Source: an uncultured Desulfuromonadales bacterium
GTDB taxonomy: Bacteria; Desulfobacterota; Desulfuromonadia; Desulfuromonadales; Geopsychrobacteraceae
Direction of reading: 5' to 3'
NCBI GenBank assembly: GCA_945787335.1
Contig: CALZHR010000041.1
Location: 32,907 to 96,906, forward strand
DNA length: 64,000 nt
The notes below the pieces were generated by a model. It worked only from the letters and a program-made list of their open reading frames with translations, was not told where the DNA came from and searched no databases. Position numbers and translations under genes: made by a program. Shown here in pieces: positions 35,441 to 45,074 of the stretch; positions within the stretch are counted from its first letter, which is position 1, and each line of letters opens with the position of its first letter.

Positions 35441-37780
35441 ATGTCTGAAAATATCGAACTGTCGCCGCCCGCTGAAGCCGTCACCCTGCCAATGCTGCCG
35501 TTGCGGGATATCGTCATTTTCCCGCACATGGTCGCGCCGCTGTTTGTCGGTCGGCCGCAATCGATTGGCGCCCTGGAGAACGCGTCCGAGGCCGATAAGC
35601 TGATATTCCTGACGGCGCAAAAAGATCCCAAGACCGACAATCCGGGTGAGGACGATATCTATCCGTTTGGAACCATCGGCAAGGTTGTCCAGCTGCTGAA
35701 GCTCCCCGATGGGACGGTGAAGGTCCTGGTCCAGGGGCTCTGGCGAGCCCGGCTGACTGAATTTGTGGCTGAAGATGGGATGCTCTCGGGGACGGTCGAG
35801 GCATTGCCTGAGCCGGACTCTGAGAGCCCGGAGGTCTCTGCGGTCATGCGGGCGATTCTGGCGACCTTTGAAACCTACGCCGGACTGAGCAAAAAAGTTC
35901 CGGCCGAAGTCAGCGCAACAATCAGCGGCATCGAAAACCCTGCGCTGCTGGCCGATACGGTTGCCGGCTACCTGCAGGTTTCCATCCCCGAAAAACAGGA
36001 GATCCTGGAACAGCTCGATCCGGCTGAGCGGCTGGTGCAGATCCTGACCCTGATGGAGCAGGAAATCGAAATTCTGCAGATCGAGGGCCGTATCCGCTCC
36101 CGGGTCAAAAGCCAGATGGAGCGCAGCCAGAAGGAATACTACCTGAATGAGCAGATGCGGGCGATCCAGAAGGAGCTCGGCGAGAAGGATGAGTTCAAGC
36201 AGGAGATTCTGCAGTTCGAAGAGCAGATCGAGAAAAAGCGGATGTCGAAGGAGGCAACCGAGAAGGCGCATGCCGAGCTGCGCAAGCTGAAAATGATGTC
36301 GCCGATGTCGGCTGAAGCGACCGTGGTGCGCAACTACATCGAGTGGCTGCTCTCCCTGCCCTGGAAGAAGGGGACCAAGGACTGTCACGACCTGAAAGCG
36401 GCCGAGCAGATCCTCGAGGCGGACCATTACGGGCTGGAGAAGGTCAAGGAGCGGGTTCTTGAGTATCTCGCCGTGCAGGCGCTGGTCAAACAGATCAAAG
36501 GGCCGATTCTCTGCCTGGTTGGCCCGCCGGGGGTGGGCAAGACATCGCTGGGGCAATCGATCGCCAAGGCGCTGAATCGGAAGTTTCTTCGGGTTTCACT
36601 CGGCGGCGTCCGGGACGAGGCCGAAATTCGCGGTCATCGCCGCACCTACATCGGCGCCATGCCGGGGAAAATTATCCAGGGCTTACGCAAGGCCGGGGTG
36701 AAAAATCCGGTCTTCATGCTCGACGAAATTGACAAGATGAGCACTGATTTCCGTGGCGACCCCTCTTCGGCGCTGCTCGAGGTGCTCGATCCGGAACAGA
36801 ACAACAGCTTCGTCGACCACTTTCTCGATGTCGATTACGACCTCTCTCAGGTCCTCTTTGTCGCGACCGCCAATAACCTGCATGCCATCCCGCGTCCGTT
36901 GCACGACCGGCTCGAGGTGATCCGGGTTGAAGGCTATTCGGAAGAGGAAAAGCTGCATATCGCGCGACGCTATTTGCTGAAGAAGCAGGCCAACGCCCAT
37001 GGGTTGACAGAAGAGCAGGTCAGCTTTTCCAATCGGGCGCTCTACGAAGTCATCCGGCGCTATACGCGCGAATCAGGCGTCCGCAGCCTCGATCGGAGTA
37101 TCGCCTCAGTGCTGCGAAAGCTCGCCAGGCGGGCTCTGCTGGAAGATCGGGATAAAAAATTTCAGGTTGGTGAAAGTCAGGTGCGTAAGTACCTCGGCGT
37201 TCCACTCTATCAGTACGGCGTTCGTGAAGAGCGGGACCAGGTTGGCGTCGCCACCGGTTTGGCCTGGACGGAAACTGGCGGTGAGCTCCTCTCGATCGAG
37301 GTCGCCACTCTTCCCGGCAAGGGCCAGTTGACCGTGACCGGGAAACTGGGGGAGGTGATGCAGGAATCTGCCCGTGCTGCGATGAGCTATGTCCGGTCGC
37401 GCTGGCAACAGCTGGGGCTCGAGGAAGATTTTTATTCGCAGCTGGATATCCACATCCATGTACCGGAAGGTGCGGTACCCAAGGATGGCCCCTCGGCTGG
37501 GATTACCATGGCGACAGCGCTCGCTTCGGCGCTGACCGGCCGGCCGGTGCGCAAGGATGTCGCGATGACCGGCGAGGTCACCCTGCGCGGCCGGGTGCTG
37601 GCGATCGGTGGACTGAAGGAAAAGCTGCTGGCCGCCCGACGAGGGGGGCTGAGCAAAATTCTGATTCCGGCGGAAAATGAAAAGCATCTCGCCGAGTTGC
37701 CGCAGGGGCTGTTGAAAACGATCCAGGTCGATACCGTCTCGCATATGGATCAGGTTCTCGAAGAGGCATTGTGCTCTTGA
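35441..37780 (+). CDS. lon: ATP-dependent protease La (Lon)
   Basis: 779 residues. N-terminal LON substrate-binding domain (about 15-205, [20 protein letters not shown]), helical linker, AAA+ domain with Walker A GPPGVGKT and Walker [11 protein letters not shown], and the peptidase domain with catalytic Ser in [11 protein letters not shown] and Lys in [12 protein letters not shown]. It degrades misfolded and regulatory proteins. ATG at 35441 (MSENIELS) is the natural start; an in-frame upstream start at 35405 falls within the terminator hairpin. The ribosome binding site is modest (TAGG). Confidence 0.97.
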   Translation: MSENIELSPPAEAVTLPMLPLRDIVIFPHMVAPLFVGRPQSIGALENASEADKLIFLTAQKDPKTDNPGEDDIYPFGTIGKVVQLLKLPDGTVKVLVQGLWRARLTEFVAEDGMLSGTVEALPEPDSESPEVSAVMRAILATFETYAGLSKKVPAEVSATISGIENPALLADTVAGYLQVSIPEKQEILEQLDPAERLVQILTLMEQEIEILQIEGRIRSRVKSQMERSQKEYYLNEQMRAIQKELGEKDEFKQEILQFEEQIEKKRMSKEATEKAHAELRKLKMMSPMSAEATVVRNYIEWLLSLPWKKGTKDCHDLKAAEQILEADHYGLEKVKERVLEYLAVQALVKQIKGPILCLVGPPGVGKTSLGQSIAKALNRKFLRVSLGGVRDEAEIRGHRRTYIGAMPGKIIQGLRKAGVKNPVFMLDEIDKMSTDFRGDPSSALLEVLDPEQNNSFVDHFLDVDYDLSQVLFVATANNLHAIPRPLHDRLEVIRVEGYSEEEKLHIARRYLLKKQANAHGLTEEQVSFSNRALYEVIRRYTRESGVRSLDRSIASVLRKLARRALLEDRDKKFQVGESQVRKYLGVPLYQYGVREERDQVGVATGLAWTETGGELLSIEVATLPGKGQLTVTGKLGEVMQESARAAMSYVRSRWQQLGLEEDFYSQLDIHIHVPEGAVPKDGPSAGITMATALASALTGRPVRKDVAMTGEVTLRGRVLAIGGLKEKLLAARRGGLSKILIPAENEKHLAELPQGLLKTIQVDTVSHMDQVLEEALCS

Positions 37781-37866
37781 TCAACCTGAGGGGAAAATGC
37801 CGTTTTAATGAGCTTTGAAAACGCTTAAAAAACCGCCCGAGGCCAGAAAAAATGGGGAAAAACCGC

Positions 37867-37896
37867 TTGACAGTTTTTTCTTAAACCTGATATACC
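37867..37896 (+). promoter_or_regulatory. Sigma-70 promoter of the HU gene
   Basis: Consensus TTGACA at 37867-37872, 18-bp spacer, TATACC at 37891-37896; it lies 52 bp before the GTG start. Confidence 0.7.
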
Positions 37897-37948
37897 TTAT
37901 CGCGTTTTCAGGAGGCAAAAATTCTTTTCACATTTTAGGAGGTGTGCT

Positions 37949-38221
37949 GTGACTAAAGCGGATCTGGTCAATGCAATGGCAGAAAAAGCAGGACTGAGCA
38001 AGGCAGATGCAGAAGCAGCTTTGAAAGCTTTTTCTGATGCTGTAACTGACGCGCTCAAAGCTGGCGAAAAAGTTGCTCTGGTTGGTTTTGGTACATTCAG
38101 TGTTGGTGACCGCGCTGCTCGTACTGGTCAAAACCCTCAGACCGGCGCAAAAATTCAGATTGCTGCCGCCAAAGTGCCTAAGTTCAAGGCCGGCAAGGCG
38201 CTGAAAGACGCTGTAAACTAA
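37949..38221 (+). CDS. hup: HU family DNA-binding protein
   Basis: 90 residues, the usual HU length. It reads [20 protein letters not shown], then [20 protein letters not shown] with the GFGTF core and the R-T-G-x-N-P motif (RTGQNPQTG) whose Pro intercalates into DNA, ending [13 protein letters not shown]. It compacts and bends DNA as a dimer. GTG start with an excellent TAGGAGG 7-8 nt upstream. Its own promoter lies in the lon-hup gap, so it is probably transcribed separately. HU position after lon is common in this group. Confidence 0.97.
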   Translation: MTKADLVNAMAEKAGLSKADAEAALKAFSDAVTDALKAGEKVALVGFGTFSVGDRAARTGQNPQTGAKIQIAAAKVPKFKAGKALKDAVN

Positions 38222-38250
38222 GCACCACCATCCTGTAAGATAATCGGAAG

Positions 38251-38310
38251 TAGGAAGCTGAGCTGCCCATCTCCACCCAAGCCATGCGGGCGCTGACAAG
38301 CTTCCTATTT
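38251..38310 (+). terminator. Possible terminator or structured region between hup and tRNA-Asp
   Basis: TAGGAAGCT (38251-38259) pairs with AGCTTCCTA (38299-38307), with a 39-nt loop, followed by TTTCTTTC. The long loop makes it uncertain. Confidence 0.4.
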
Positions 38311-38318
38311 CTTTCTGC

Positions 38319-38395
38319 GGGGCTGTAGTAGAGTCGGTTACAACGCCGGCCTGTCACGCCGGAGGTCGCGGGTTCGAGTCCCGTCAGCCCCGCCA
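38319..38395 (+). tRNA. tRNA-Asp (anticodon GTC)
   Basis: Acceptor GGGGCTG (38319-38325) pairs with CAGCCCC (38385-38391), then G and encoded CCA. Anticodon stem CCGGC/GCCGG with loop CTGTCAC gives GTC. T-arm GGGTTCGAGTCCC. 77 nt. Confidence 0.95.
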
Positions 38396-38403
38396 TCAAT
38401 CGA

Positions 38404-38437
38404 AGAGGCAATCAGTGAACTGGTTGCCTCTTTTTTT
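38404..38437 (+). terminator. Terminator after tRNA-Asp
   Basis: AGAGGCAA (38404-38411) pairs with TTGCCTCT (38424-38431), followed by seven more T. Confidence 0.85.
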
Positions 38438-38516
38438 GTAGTTCATGTAATTATTTTTTTTTCGTGAAATTAATCTTAATGTGATATTGTAGCCAAAAAT
38501 TAATCGAGGAGTGTCT

Positions 38517-39479
38517 ATGCCGTCAATTAAGACCCTGCTGATAAGCTTAGCCCCTATACTGGTTTTTGCTCTTGAACCTGCCTGCCTTGCGGCTGAAGAC
38601 CATCTGGTCGCCAAGGTCGGCACAGTGCCGATCACGAAATTTGAACTTCAGCGTGAAGTCAACCGGTTGATGCCACTTCGAGTTTCTTTTCATGGCGGCA
38701 TTTCTGAGCAGAAGAAAGCTGTTATTGAGCAGGACGCTTTGGATCAATTGGTCGATCGGGGTCTGAAAATCTGCTCTGCGCGTATCCAGAAGATTTCGGT
38801 CGCCCCTGAGCTGGTTGATCAAACGATTGACGAGATCAAAGGGAGCTTTAAATCGCCAGCCGAATTTAAGCAGGCCGTCGCAGCGGAAACCCTGGCCGGA
38901 CTGCGTGCTTCGATCCATCGTGCGTTGCTTGCAAATAAAGCGGAAAAGTTGACCATTGATGATCAACTCAACGTCAGCGATACCCAGGTTCAGACTCATT
39001 ACGACAGCCACCGCGAGAGCTATTTCCGCCCCATGCAGTTTCGTGCCAGCCATATCCTGATCAAAGTCGACCCAGCCCTCGCTGCTGCAGATAAGGGACG
39101 CTTAAAGGAGCGGGCGAACGGCCTGCTGGAGCGTTTGCAGGCCGGCGAGGATTTTTACCAGCTGGCTTACTACAACTCTGATGATCGCACCAAGTATGTT
39201 GGTGGCGACCTCGGTCTATTTCATGCCGGGCAAACGGTTCCCGAATTCGAAGCGGCCTTGCAAAAATTGAAAGTTGGCGAAATATCTGACCTGGTTCAGA
39301 GCCGTTTTGGTTTCCACATCATCAAATTGACGGAGATAAACGAATCCAGACAGCTTGAATTTACCGAAGTTGCTGAAAAGATTCGTGAGAAACTGCGCAC
39401 GGAGCAGCGTCAGGCGCTCTATCAGAATTGGCTGGAATCGCTCAAATCAACCTGCCCGGTGGAAAAGCTTTCCTCCTGA
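38517..39479 (+). CDS. Exported parvulin-type peptidyl-prolyl isomerase (SurA/PrsA-like)
   Basis: 320 residues from ATG at 38517, with GAGGAG 5-6 nt upstream (a GTG two codons earlier is in frame but overlaps that site). It has a signal peptide (MPSIKTLLISLAPILVFA), a SurA_N-like helical chaperone part (about 30-160) and one parvulin domain (about 170-275: FRASHILIKVDPA, GGDLGLFHAGQTVPEFE, VQSRFGFHIIKL). It would act in the periplasm on exported proteins. The next genes encode a beta-propeller lipoprotein and two multiheme cytochromes, so a dedicated folding or maturation role for those is plausible. Confidence 0.88.
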   Translation: MPSIKTLLISLAPILVFALEPACLAAEDHLVAKVGTVPITKFELQREVNRLMPLRVSFHGGISEQKKAVIEQDALDQLVDRGLKICSARIQKISVAPELVDQTIDEIKGSFKSPAEFKQAVAAETLAGLRASIHRALLANKAEKLTIDDQLNVSDTQVQTHYDSHRESYFRPMQFRASHILIKVDPALAAADKGRLKERANGLLERLQAGEDFYQLAYYNSDDRTKYVGGDLGLFHAGQTVPEFEAALQKLKVGEISDLVQSRFGFHIIKLTEINESRQLEFTEVAEKIREKLRTEQRQALYQNWLESLKSTCPVEKLSS

Positions 39480-39492
39480 AGCGTTCGCAACG

Positions 39493-40524
39493 ATGAAGTA
39501 TTTTACTTGGATTTTCTTCTTTGCCGCTCTGTTGAGTGGCTGCGCCAGTCAGCCTGGCTCCAGCATTCTCTGGGCGGACCCGTCGATCAACAAGGTCTGG
39601 CCGGCGGCTCCTGCGCAGCCGCGAATTCGCTTGCTGCGTTCTGTCAACCCGCGTGATCTGATCGATAATGAAAAAGACAAGAGCCGTTTATATCGCTGGA
39701 TAACCGGGGAAAACGCGGACATTTTACCTTTGGTGACCCCCTATGATGTCGCGACTGACGGGCAGGGGACCATCTGGGTAACCGATACCGGCCAAAAGCT
39801 GGTCCATATTTTTGACCTGCGCAGCGGCCGTGTCGATTACTTGACAGCTGCCGGCCAGACCCCATTCGAAATGCCGGCAGGGATCTGCTTCGATCAGCTC
39901 AAGCAGCAGCTGTATGTTTCTGATTCCCTGGCGAAGAAGGTTTATCGTCTCGACCGCGAGGGCCGTTTGTTGGGCGAAGTCGGCTCCCCGCGAATTTTTC
40001 AACGTCCGGCTGGTCTCGCTCTCGATCAACAGCATAATCTTTATGTCGCTGACGTGTTAGCCGGCGTCGTACACCGCTTTTCGCCAGGCGGCAAGCAACT
40101 GCTGGCGATGGGCAGCTCACTGACCGAAAATGGCCTGTTCAGCCGCCCGACAGCTGTAAGTCTGGATAATCAAGGTGATGTTTATGTCCTGGATGTCTTG
40201 AATTTCCGGGTTGAGATTCTCGGCCCCAATGGCGAGTTGCGAGGTCAGATAGGGGAGCTTGGCGACGTGCCGGGAACCTTTTCCCGGCCGCGCGGTTTGG
40301 CTCTCGATGCCTCTGGCCATATCTATGTTTCGGATGCTGCTTTCGACAATGTTCAGATATTCAATAAACAGGGGCAATTGCTGTTGTATTTCGGTCACGA
40401 TAAGCGCTGGCCGCTCTCTTTGCCTGCCGAGATGACGATCGATGCCGCAGGGCGTTTAATCGTTGCTGATTCTTTTAATCACCGATTGCTGATCTATCAG
40501 TTGCTGACTGATTCGGCCAACTAA
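39493..40524 (+). CDS. NHL-repeat beta-propeller lipoprotein
   Basis: 343 residues from ATG at 39493, which opens a lipoprotein signal peptide with lipobox LLSGC (MKYFTWIFFFAALLSGC). The body is six NHL-type blades, for example PYDVATDGQGTIWVTDTGQK, RPAGLALDQQHNLYVADV, RPRGLALDASGHIYVSDAAF, likely forming one six-bladed propeller. It is 13 nt after the isomerase gene and 76 nt before the tetraheme cytochrome. The lipidated Cys is followed by Ala-Ser, so outer-membrane placement is likely. It may bind or guide the exported cytochrome. An upstream in-frame extension to 39355 would overlap the isomerase gene and is not used. Confidence 0.85.
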   Translation: MKYFTWIFFFAALLSGCASQPGSSILWADPSINKVWPAAPAQPRIRLLRSVNPRDLIDNEKDKSRLYRWITGENADILPLVTPYDVATDGQGTIWVTDTGQKLVHIFDLRSGRVDYLTAAGQTPFEMPAGICFDQLKQQLYVSDSLAKKVYRLDREGRLLGEVGSPRIFQRPAGLALDQQHNLYVADVLAGVVHRFSPGGKQLLAMGSSLTENGLFSRPTAVSLDNQGDVYVLDVLNFRVEILGPNGELRGQIGELGDVPGTFSRPRGLALDASGHIYVSDAAFDNVQIFNKQGQLLLYFGHDKRWPLSLPAEMTIDAAGRLIVADSFNHRLLIYQLLTDSAN

Positions 40525-40600
40525 TATTAGAAATACCTTATTGAGGCATTGCATTTGCATGAAATTTACAGGCTGGGACCAGATATTCGGGAGTTGCGGA

Positions 40601-41362
40601 ATGAAAATGAAAAGCTTCAGTCTGTGGATCATCGGCGTGCTCTGTTTTTATGGCAGTGCCGCGGCGGTCAATTTGACCGATCCAACCAATGCCCATAACC
40701 TCTCGTCGACTTCGACAAATGCCGTTCGGGCGACCACTGAGACCCGGATCTGCGTCTTCTGCCATACCCCGCATGGGGCTGTGGCGCAGACCGCGCTCTG
40801 GAATCGCAACGCTCCGGATATGATGGGCAGCTTTCCTCTTTACAGTTCGGCTACCTTGAATATCGACGATCCGGGGATTGTCGGGTTGAGCGGCTACAAT
40901 ACGACCGACTATCCGAATGGTGCTTCACGGATGTGCCTCTCCTGTCATGATGGCGTCACGGCAATCGGCGAGGTGGTCAACGGGTTGACGATCAACATGA
41001 CCCACGACACGCTGAACGACTACGGCAGCGGCGCCATCGACCTGGCGACCTCGCATCCGATCTCCTTTGTCTTCGACGCAGCGGTCAGGGACGCGATCAA
41101 TGCCGCCGAGGGGGGCACCAACTACCAGCTTTCGGGCAACGCTTTGGTTGCGACAGATTTGGCAGACCGGATGCAATGCACCACCTGTCACGATCCGCAC
41201 AATGATACGAAAAGTACCGGCGTCTATGATCTGCCTTTCTGGTCGAACTATTCCGGCAATGATATCACCGATTACGACACGACCTGTCAGGCCTGTCACC
41301 TGGGGACCGACTGGGGAGACAGTTGGGGCGGTGCGCCGACACCGCCGCATACGCTGCCCTGA
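40601..41362 (+). CDS. Exported tetraheme c-type cytochrome, OmcE-like
   Basis: 253 residues from ATG at 40601 with GGGAG 8 nt upstream. A signal peptide ends near SAAA at residue 22. Four CXXCH sites are at 51-55, 112-116, 193-197 and 229-233, and six other His (32, 58, 135, 152, 200, 250) supply ample sixth ligands. Motifs CVFCHTPHGA followed by LWNR, SRMCLSCHDG and SHPISFVFD are those of the small tetraheme family that, as I recall, includes the filament-forming OmcE of Geobacter. The C-terminus is short and ends PPHTLP. It may be periplasmic, outer-surface or polymeric; sequence alone cannot decide. The isomerase and propeller genes precede it. Confidence 0.85.
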   Translation: MKMKSFSLWIIGVLCFYGSAAAVNLTDPTNAHNLSSTSTNAVRATTETRICVFCHTPHGAVAQTALWNRNAPDMMGSFPLYSSATLNIDDPGIVGLSGYNTTDYPNGASRMCLSCHDGVTAIGEVVNGLTINMTHDTLNDYGSGAIDLATSHPISFVFDAAVRDAINAAEGGTNYQLSGNALVATDLADRMQCTTCHDPHNDTKSTGVYDLPFWSNYSGNDITDYDTTCQACHLGTDWGDSWGGAPTPPHTLP

Positions 41363-41379
41363 TAACCTGATCCTGGCCT

Positions 41380-42531
41380 ATGGCTGCTGAAATGATGATG
41401 GAAATGCGGAAAAAAACTTCACTGGTTCTGGTTACGCCCTTGCTGGGCTTTCTGCTGCTTCTGCTTGCTGGATTTCTTCTCCCACCGGTCGCGCAGGCGG
41501 CAAATAAAGGAATGCTGACCGGGGTACACGGCAACCGAGATCTGATGCCGAAGTCCTGCCGCGCCTGTCATCGCGGTATGCGGATGTCGATTCGGGGCGA
41601 GGAGAAGGTCTGTCTGACCTGCCACGGCGGCCCGGTGCAGCGACAGGCGATGGAAGCTGGCGGATATCTTGTACGCAGCAGTCGGGTCAATCTGCAAAGC
41701 ATCGAAGCGGAATTGCGCAAACCGTACAACCATCCGGTTCTGACCGTGAAGAATGTGCACCACAAGGACGAGGAACTGCCGGAATCACAGGTCAGCGCCA
41801 AGCGCCACGCCGAATGCGTCGATTGTCACGAAGCGCACAGTGCCACCCGCGACAAACCTTTTCGCGGTATTCAGGGCAAACGTTTCGGTAACTTCGTCAC
41901 CGACGTCAGCAAAGAGTATGAACTCTGCTACCGTTGCCATGGGCGCAGTGCCAATCTGCCAGCCGACTCGACCGACAAACAACTGGAGTTCCGCCTGACC
42001 AACAAGTCCTACCATCCGGTCGAAGGTGAGGGGGCGAACACCCACGTCATCAGTCTGAAGGAACCTTACGCCGAACGGCGCCAGCGCCCTGGAGATATTT
42101 CGGTCATCAGCTGCAGTGATTGCCACGGCAACGATAATCCAAGCGGACCCAGAGGGCCCCACGGTTCGACATATCGCGGGCTGCTGGTCGCCAATTACGA
42201 GATGGAAGATGGCAGAAACGAAAGCGCCCTGGCTTATGCCCTCTGCTACAAATGCCACGAGCGCAGCAGTATCCTCGGGAATGAGAGCTTCCCCTATCAT
42301 TCGCAGCATATTCTCGGTAATCGCGGTAAAAACCAGCCCGGAACTTCCTGCTTTACCTGCCACGATGCCCATGGCAGCAGCAGTAACCAGTATTTAATCA
42401 GGTTCAATGCCGACGTCGTTGAGGAAAATGCCGCCGGCAAGCTTGAGTTCAAGGCACAAGGTGTAGCCAGCCGTAAAGGCTCCTGCGCGCTCAGCTGCCA
42501 CGGCGTCGATCACGAGCCGAAGCGCTACTGA
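41380..42531 (+). CDS. Exported multiheme c-type cytochrome (7 CXXCH plus one CX3CH)
   Basis: 383 residues. A signal peptide (SLVLVTPLLGFLLLLLAGFL, ending AQA at about 40) is followed by seven CXXCH sites starting at residues 60, 78, 146, 183, 245, 289 and 324, and an eighth unusual site C369-ALS-C373-H374 (CX3CH). Many extra His (H50, H118, H127, H128, H143, H153, H212, H222, H261, H307, H310, H331, H378) fit bis-His ligation. Doubled CXXCH-type pairs (CYRCHG, CSDCHG, CFTCHDAHG) recall the NrfB/DmsE-like family. Several ATG codons (41380, 41392, 41395, 41398, 41404) are in frame and none has a strong ribosome binding site. It is 17 nt after the tetraheme gene, so probably an electron-transfer partner. 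Confidence 0.87.
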   Translation: MAAEMMMEMRKKTSLVLVTPLLGFLLLLLAGFLLPPVAQAANKGMLTGVHGNRDLMPKSCRACHRGMRMSIRGEEKVCLTCHGGPVQRQAMEAGGYLVRSSRVNLQSIEAELRKPYNHPVLTVKNVHHKDEELPESQVSAKRHAECVDCHEAHSATRDKPFRGIQGKRFGNFVTDVSKEYELCYRCHGRSANLPADSTDKQLEFRLTNKSYHPVEGEGANTHVISLKEPYAERRQRPGDISVISCSDCHGNDNPSGPRGPHGSTYRGLLVANYEMEDGRNESALAYALCYKCHERSSILGNESFPYHSQHILGNRGKNQPGTSCFTCHDAHGSSSNQYLIRFNADVVEENAAGKLEFKAQGVASRKGSCALSCHGVDHEPKRY

Positions 42532-42550
42532 ACGTCCTGAAAGAGATGCC

Positions 42551-42583
42551 CAGCCCCGTCGATTCACCGGCGGGGCTGTTTTC
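42551..42583 (+). terminator. Terminator after the cytochrome operon
   Basis: CAGCCCC (42551-42557) pairs with GGGGCTG (42572-42578), followed by TTTTC. It lies between convergent genes. Confidence 0.8.
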
Positions 42584-42595
42584 GTTTCTGGGCTC

Positions 42596-44365
42596 TTAAA
42601 ACGGAAAGACCAATGGAATCGTCAGGGTGGCCGCGATCCAGACCAGCAGATTCAGCGGGGTGCCGACTTTCAGGTAGTCGCCAAAATGATAGCCGCCCGG
42701 GCCGACCACCAGCGCATTCGATTGGTGACTGACCGGGGTCATGAAACAGGTCGATGACGCCAGGGCGACGGTCATGAAGAAGGGTTGCGGGCTGACCCCG
42801 AAACGAACCGACAAGTCATAGGCGATCGGCGCCAGCAGCACCGCGGTCGCGGCGTTGCTCATGATGCAGGTCAGCAGCATGGTGATCAGAAAGAGCACGC
42901 CCAGGGTGATCCAGGCGCCGTAGGGGCCGGCCAGGGCGATCAGCTGATTGGCGATGATGTCTGACGCACCGCTGGTTTCCATGGCGGCCCCCAGCGGCAG
43001 GGTGCCGGCAATCAGCATGATCACCAGCCAGTTGATGCTCTCGTAAGCGTTGTTCAGGCTGATACAGTGGGTTAATACCATCAGCACCGCGCCAATGGTC
43101 GCGGAGTGCATGATCGGCAGGAAGCCGCTGGTGGTCGCCACGATCACCCCGAGCATGATCAGCAGGGCCAGCGGCGCTTTGTCGGGCAGGTAGGGCTCTG
43201 GAGTGATCCCTCCCAAGAGCAGGAAGTCGTGCTTGTCGGCGAGATGGTGGATTTTGCTTTCTGCGCCTTCGACCAGCAGCATGTCGCCGAATTTGAGCAC
43301 CACGTGATCGACCCGTTTGACAACCGGTTCTCCGCGCCGCCAGATCGCCAAAACGTTCAACCCATGAGTGTCACGGAAATTAACTTCACGCAAGGTCCTG
43401 CCGACCAGTTCATTGGTCGGCGTGAGGGAAATTTCCACCACATGGTGCAGGTCCTCTTCTTCTTTGACGGGTTCTTTTTCCGCGCCGGGGACAACCTCCA
43501 GGCCTTTGACTTTTTTCAGCTTCAGCAGCTGCTCCGGCTCCCCCTCGACAAACAAAAGGTCGTTCGCTTTGAGTACGATCGACCGGCGCGGCGCGGTGAT
43601 CTTCAGGTCCTCACGCATCAGCGAGCGGACTTTCAAATGGAAATCGCTTTCCAGGGTTGACTGTTGAATGGTTTTGCCGACGAACGAGGAATCGGGTTTC
43701 ACCAGGACTTCCGAGATATAGGCCTTCATCTGATTCAGTTTTTTCAGCGAGGCTGGCGGCTTGCTCGGCAGCAGGTGGCGCCCGATCAGGACCATATAGG
43801 CGATGCTGATGACGATCACCAGAAGCCCTAAGGGGGTGAAGTCGAACATGCTGAATGTCTGTCCGGCATACTGCTGCATCAGTGCGTTGATCAGGATGTT
43901 CGGCGGGGTCCCGATCAGCGTGCTGACGCCGCCGACCAGGGAGCCGAAGGCCAGAGGCATCAGCAGCCGCGACGCGGGAATGCCGGTCTTTTTAGCCATG
44001 CCAGTCACCATCGGCAGCAGGACCGCTGCCGCGCCGATGTTGTTGATAAAGGCCGAGGCCAGCGCGGTCAGCGCCATGATGGCGAATATCAGCTTGGTTT
44101 CACTTTTTTCCGCGAAACCGAGAATCCAGCGTCCGACATGTGACGTGACCCCGGTGTTGGCAATGGCGCCGCTGAGCACGAACATTGCGGCAACCGTGAT
44201 GACGGCAGGATTGCTGAATGCGGAGAATGCTTCGTCAACCGGAACCAGGTTGAACAGCGGCAGGAGGACGAGAATCAACAGGCTGACCAGATCCATGCGC
44301 AGCCAGCCGGTGGCAAAGAGCAGAACCGCTAGCCCAAGGATTGTAAGTACAAGCATTGCCTGCAT
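42596..44365 (-). CDS. SLC13/DASS-type permease with two RCK_C (TrkA-C) domains
   Basis: 589 residues with about eleven membrane segments split by a cytoplasmic insert of two TrkA-C domains (about 210-385: KAYISEVLVKPDSSFVGKTI and VVEISLTPTNELVGRTLREV). Transport motifs include SAFINNIGAAAVLLP and the repeat ACIMSNAATAVLLAPIA-like segment (LTCIMSNAATAVLLAPIA), plus GTPPNILIN, as in divalent-anion/Na+ symporters. The substrate could be sulfate, a dicarboxylate or another anion. ATG at 44365 and a second ATG at 44356 are both possible. It is convergent with the cytochrome operon and transcribed in the same direction as the thi operon, 71 nt after thiE. Confidence 0.88.
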   Translation of the reverse strand: MQAMLVLTILGLAVLLFATGWLRMDLVSLLILVLLPLFNLVPVDEAFSAFSNPAVITVAAMFVLSGAIANTGVTSHVGRWILGFAEKSETKLIFAIMALTALASAFINNIGAAAVLLPMVTGMAKKTGIPASRLLMPLAFGSLVGGVSTLIGTPPNILINALMQQYAGQTFSMFDFTPLGLLVIVISIAYMVLIGRHLLPSKPPASLKKLNQMKAYISEVLVKPDSSFVGKTIQQSTLESDFHLKVRSLMREDLKITAPRRSIVLKANDLLFVEGEPEQLLKLKKVKGLEVVPGAEKEPVKEEEDLHHVVEISLTPTNELVGRTLREVNFRDTHGLNVLAIWRRGEPVVKRVDHVVLKFGDMLLVEGAESKIHHLADKHDFLLLGGITPEPYLPDKAPLALLIMLGVIVATTSGFLPIMHSATIGAVLMVLTHCISLNNAYESINWLVIMLIAGTLPLGAAMETSGASDIIANQLIALAGPYGAWITLGVLFLITMLLTCIMSNAATAVLLAPIAYDLSVRFGVSPQPFFMTVALASSTCFMTPVSHQSNALVVGPGGYHFGDYLKVGTPLNLLVWIAATLTIPLVFPF

Positions 44366-44436
44366 GGCGCACCAGTCGCTAAGAGGGATGTTCAGCTCTA
44401 CAATTGTAGTCGATCCCCCGGTGTTCTCAACAGCGA

Positions 44437-45060
44437 CTAAGCTTTGAAGGCCGTGCAGAAAAGCTGGAATGACTGCTGTGGCGCCGCGGCGCAGAGCAGG
44501 GCGGAGATCATGGCGACACCGGAAGCTCCGGCATCATGCACTTGCCGGCAGTTCTCCGGCTTGATGCCGCCAAGGGCGTAGACCGGGATGGGAGACAGCC
44601 GACAGGCCTGCTGCAGCTTGTCAAGGCCGACAGGTGCGCCAAAGCTGGCTTTGGAGGGGGTGTGAAAGACCGGGCCGAAGCTGACGAAATCGGCACCGGC
44701 TGCGGCATGCCGGGGGATCTCAGCGACTTGGTGCGTCGAAACGCCGATCAGTTTGTCCGGGCCGAGCAGTTGCCGGGCAACCTCTGTGGGCAAAGAATGT
44801 CCGCCGAGGTGGACGCCGTCAGCGCCGACCGCCAGGGCCAGATCGATCCGATCGTTGATCAGCAGCCGGCAGCCGAATTGCGTAGTCAGGCTGCGGACCT
44901 TTTTCGCCAGCGGCCAGAGCTGCGCGGCGCTGAGATCTTTCTCCCGCAGTTGCAGCATCTTCAGGCCGGCGCCCAGCAGCTCTTCCAACACGGCAAGAAA
45001 GCGCTGTTCCGACGGCAGCTGCTGTCGATCGCTGATCAGGTAGACAGAAGGCAGCGGCAT
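44437..45060 (-). CDS. thiE: Thiamine phosphate synthase
   Basis: 207 residues with the TIM-barrel motifs of ThiE: VYLISDRQ, LQLREKDLS, LLINDRIDLALAVGADGVHLG, VSFGPVFHTPSK and VYALGGIKPENC. It joins hydroxymethylpyrimidine diphosphate with the thiazole phosphate to give thiamine phosphate in the cytoplasm. It is the last gene of the thiF-thiS-thiG-thiH-thiE operon, 14 nt after thiH, under the TPP riboswitch. Confidence 0.93.
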   Translation of the reverse strand: MPLPSVYLISDRQQLPSEQRFLAVLEELLGAGLKMLQLREKDLSAAQLWPLAKKVRSLTTQFGCRLLINDRIDLALAVGADGVHLGGHSLPTEVARQLLGPDKLIGVSTHQVAEIPRHAAAGADFVSFGPVFHTPSKASFGAPVGLDKLQQACRLSPIPVYALGGIKPENCRQVHDAGASGVAMISALLCAAAPQQSFQLFCTAFKA

Positions 45061-45074
45061 GGCTCTGAACTCAT

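Noticed and set aside
34925..36556. 543-codon open frame on the minus strand across clpX and lon
   Set aside because: It is antisense to two well-conserved proteases and reads as a low-information Leu/Arg/Gln-rich peptide.
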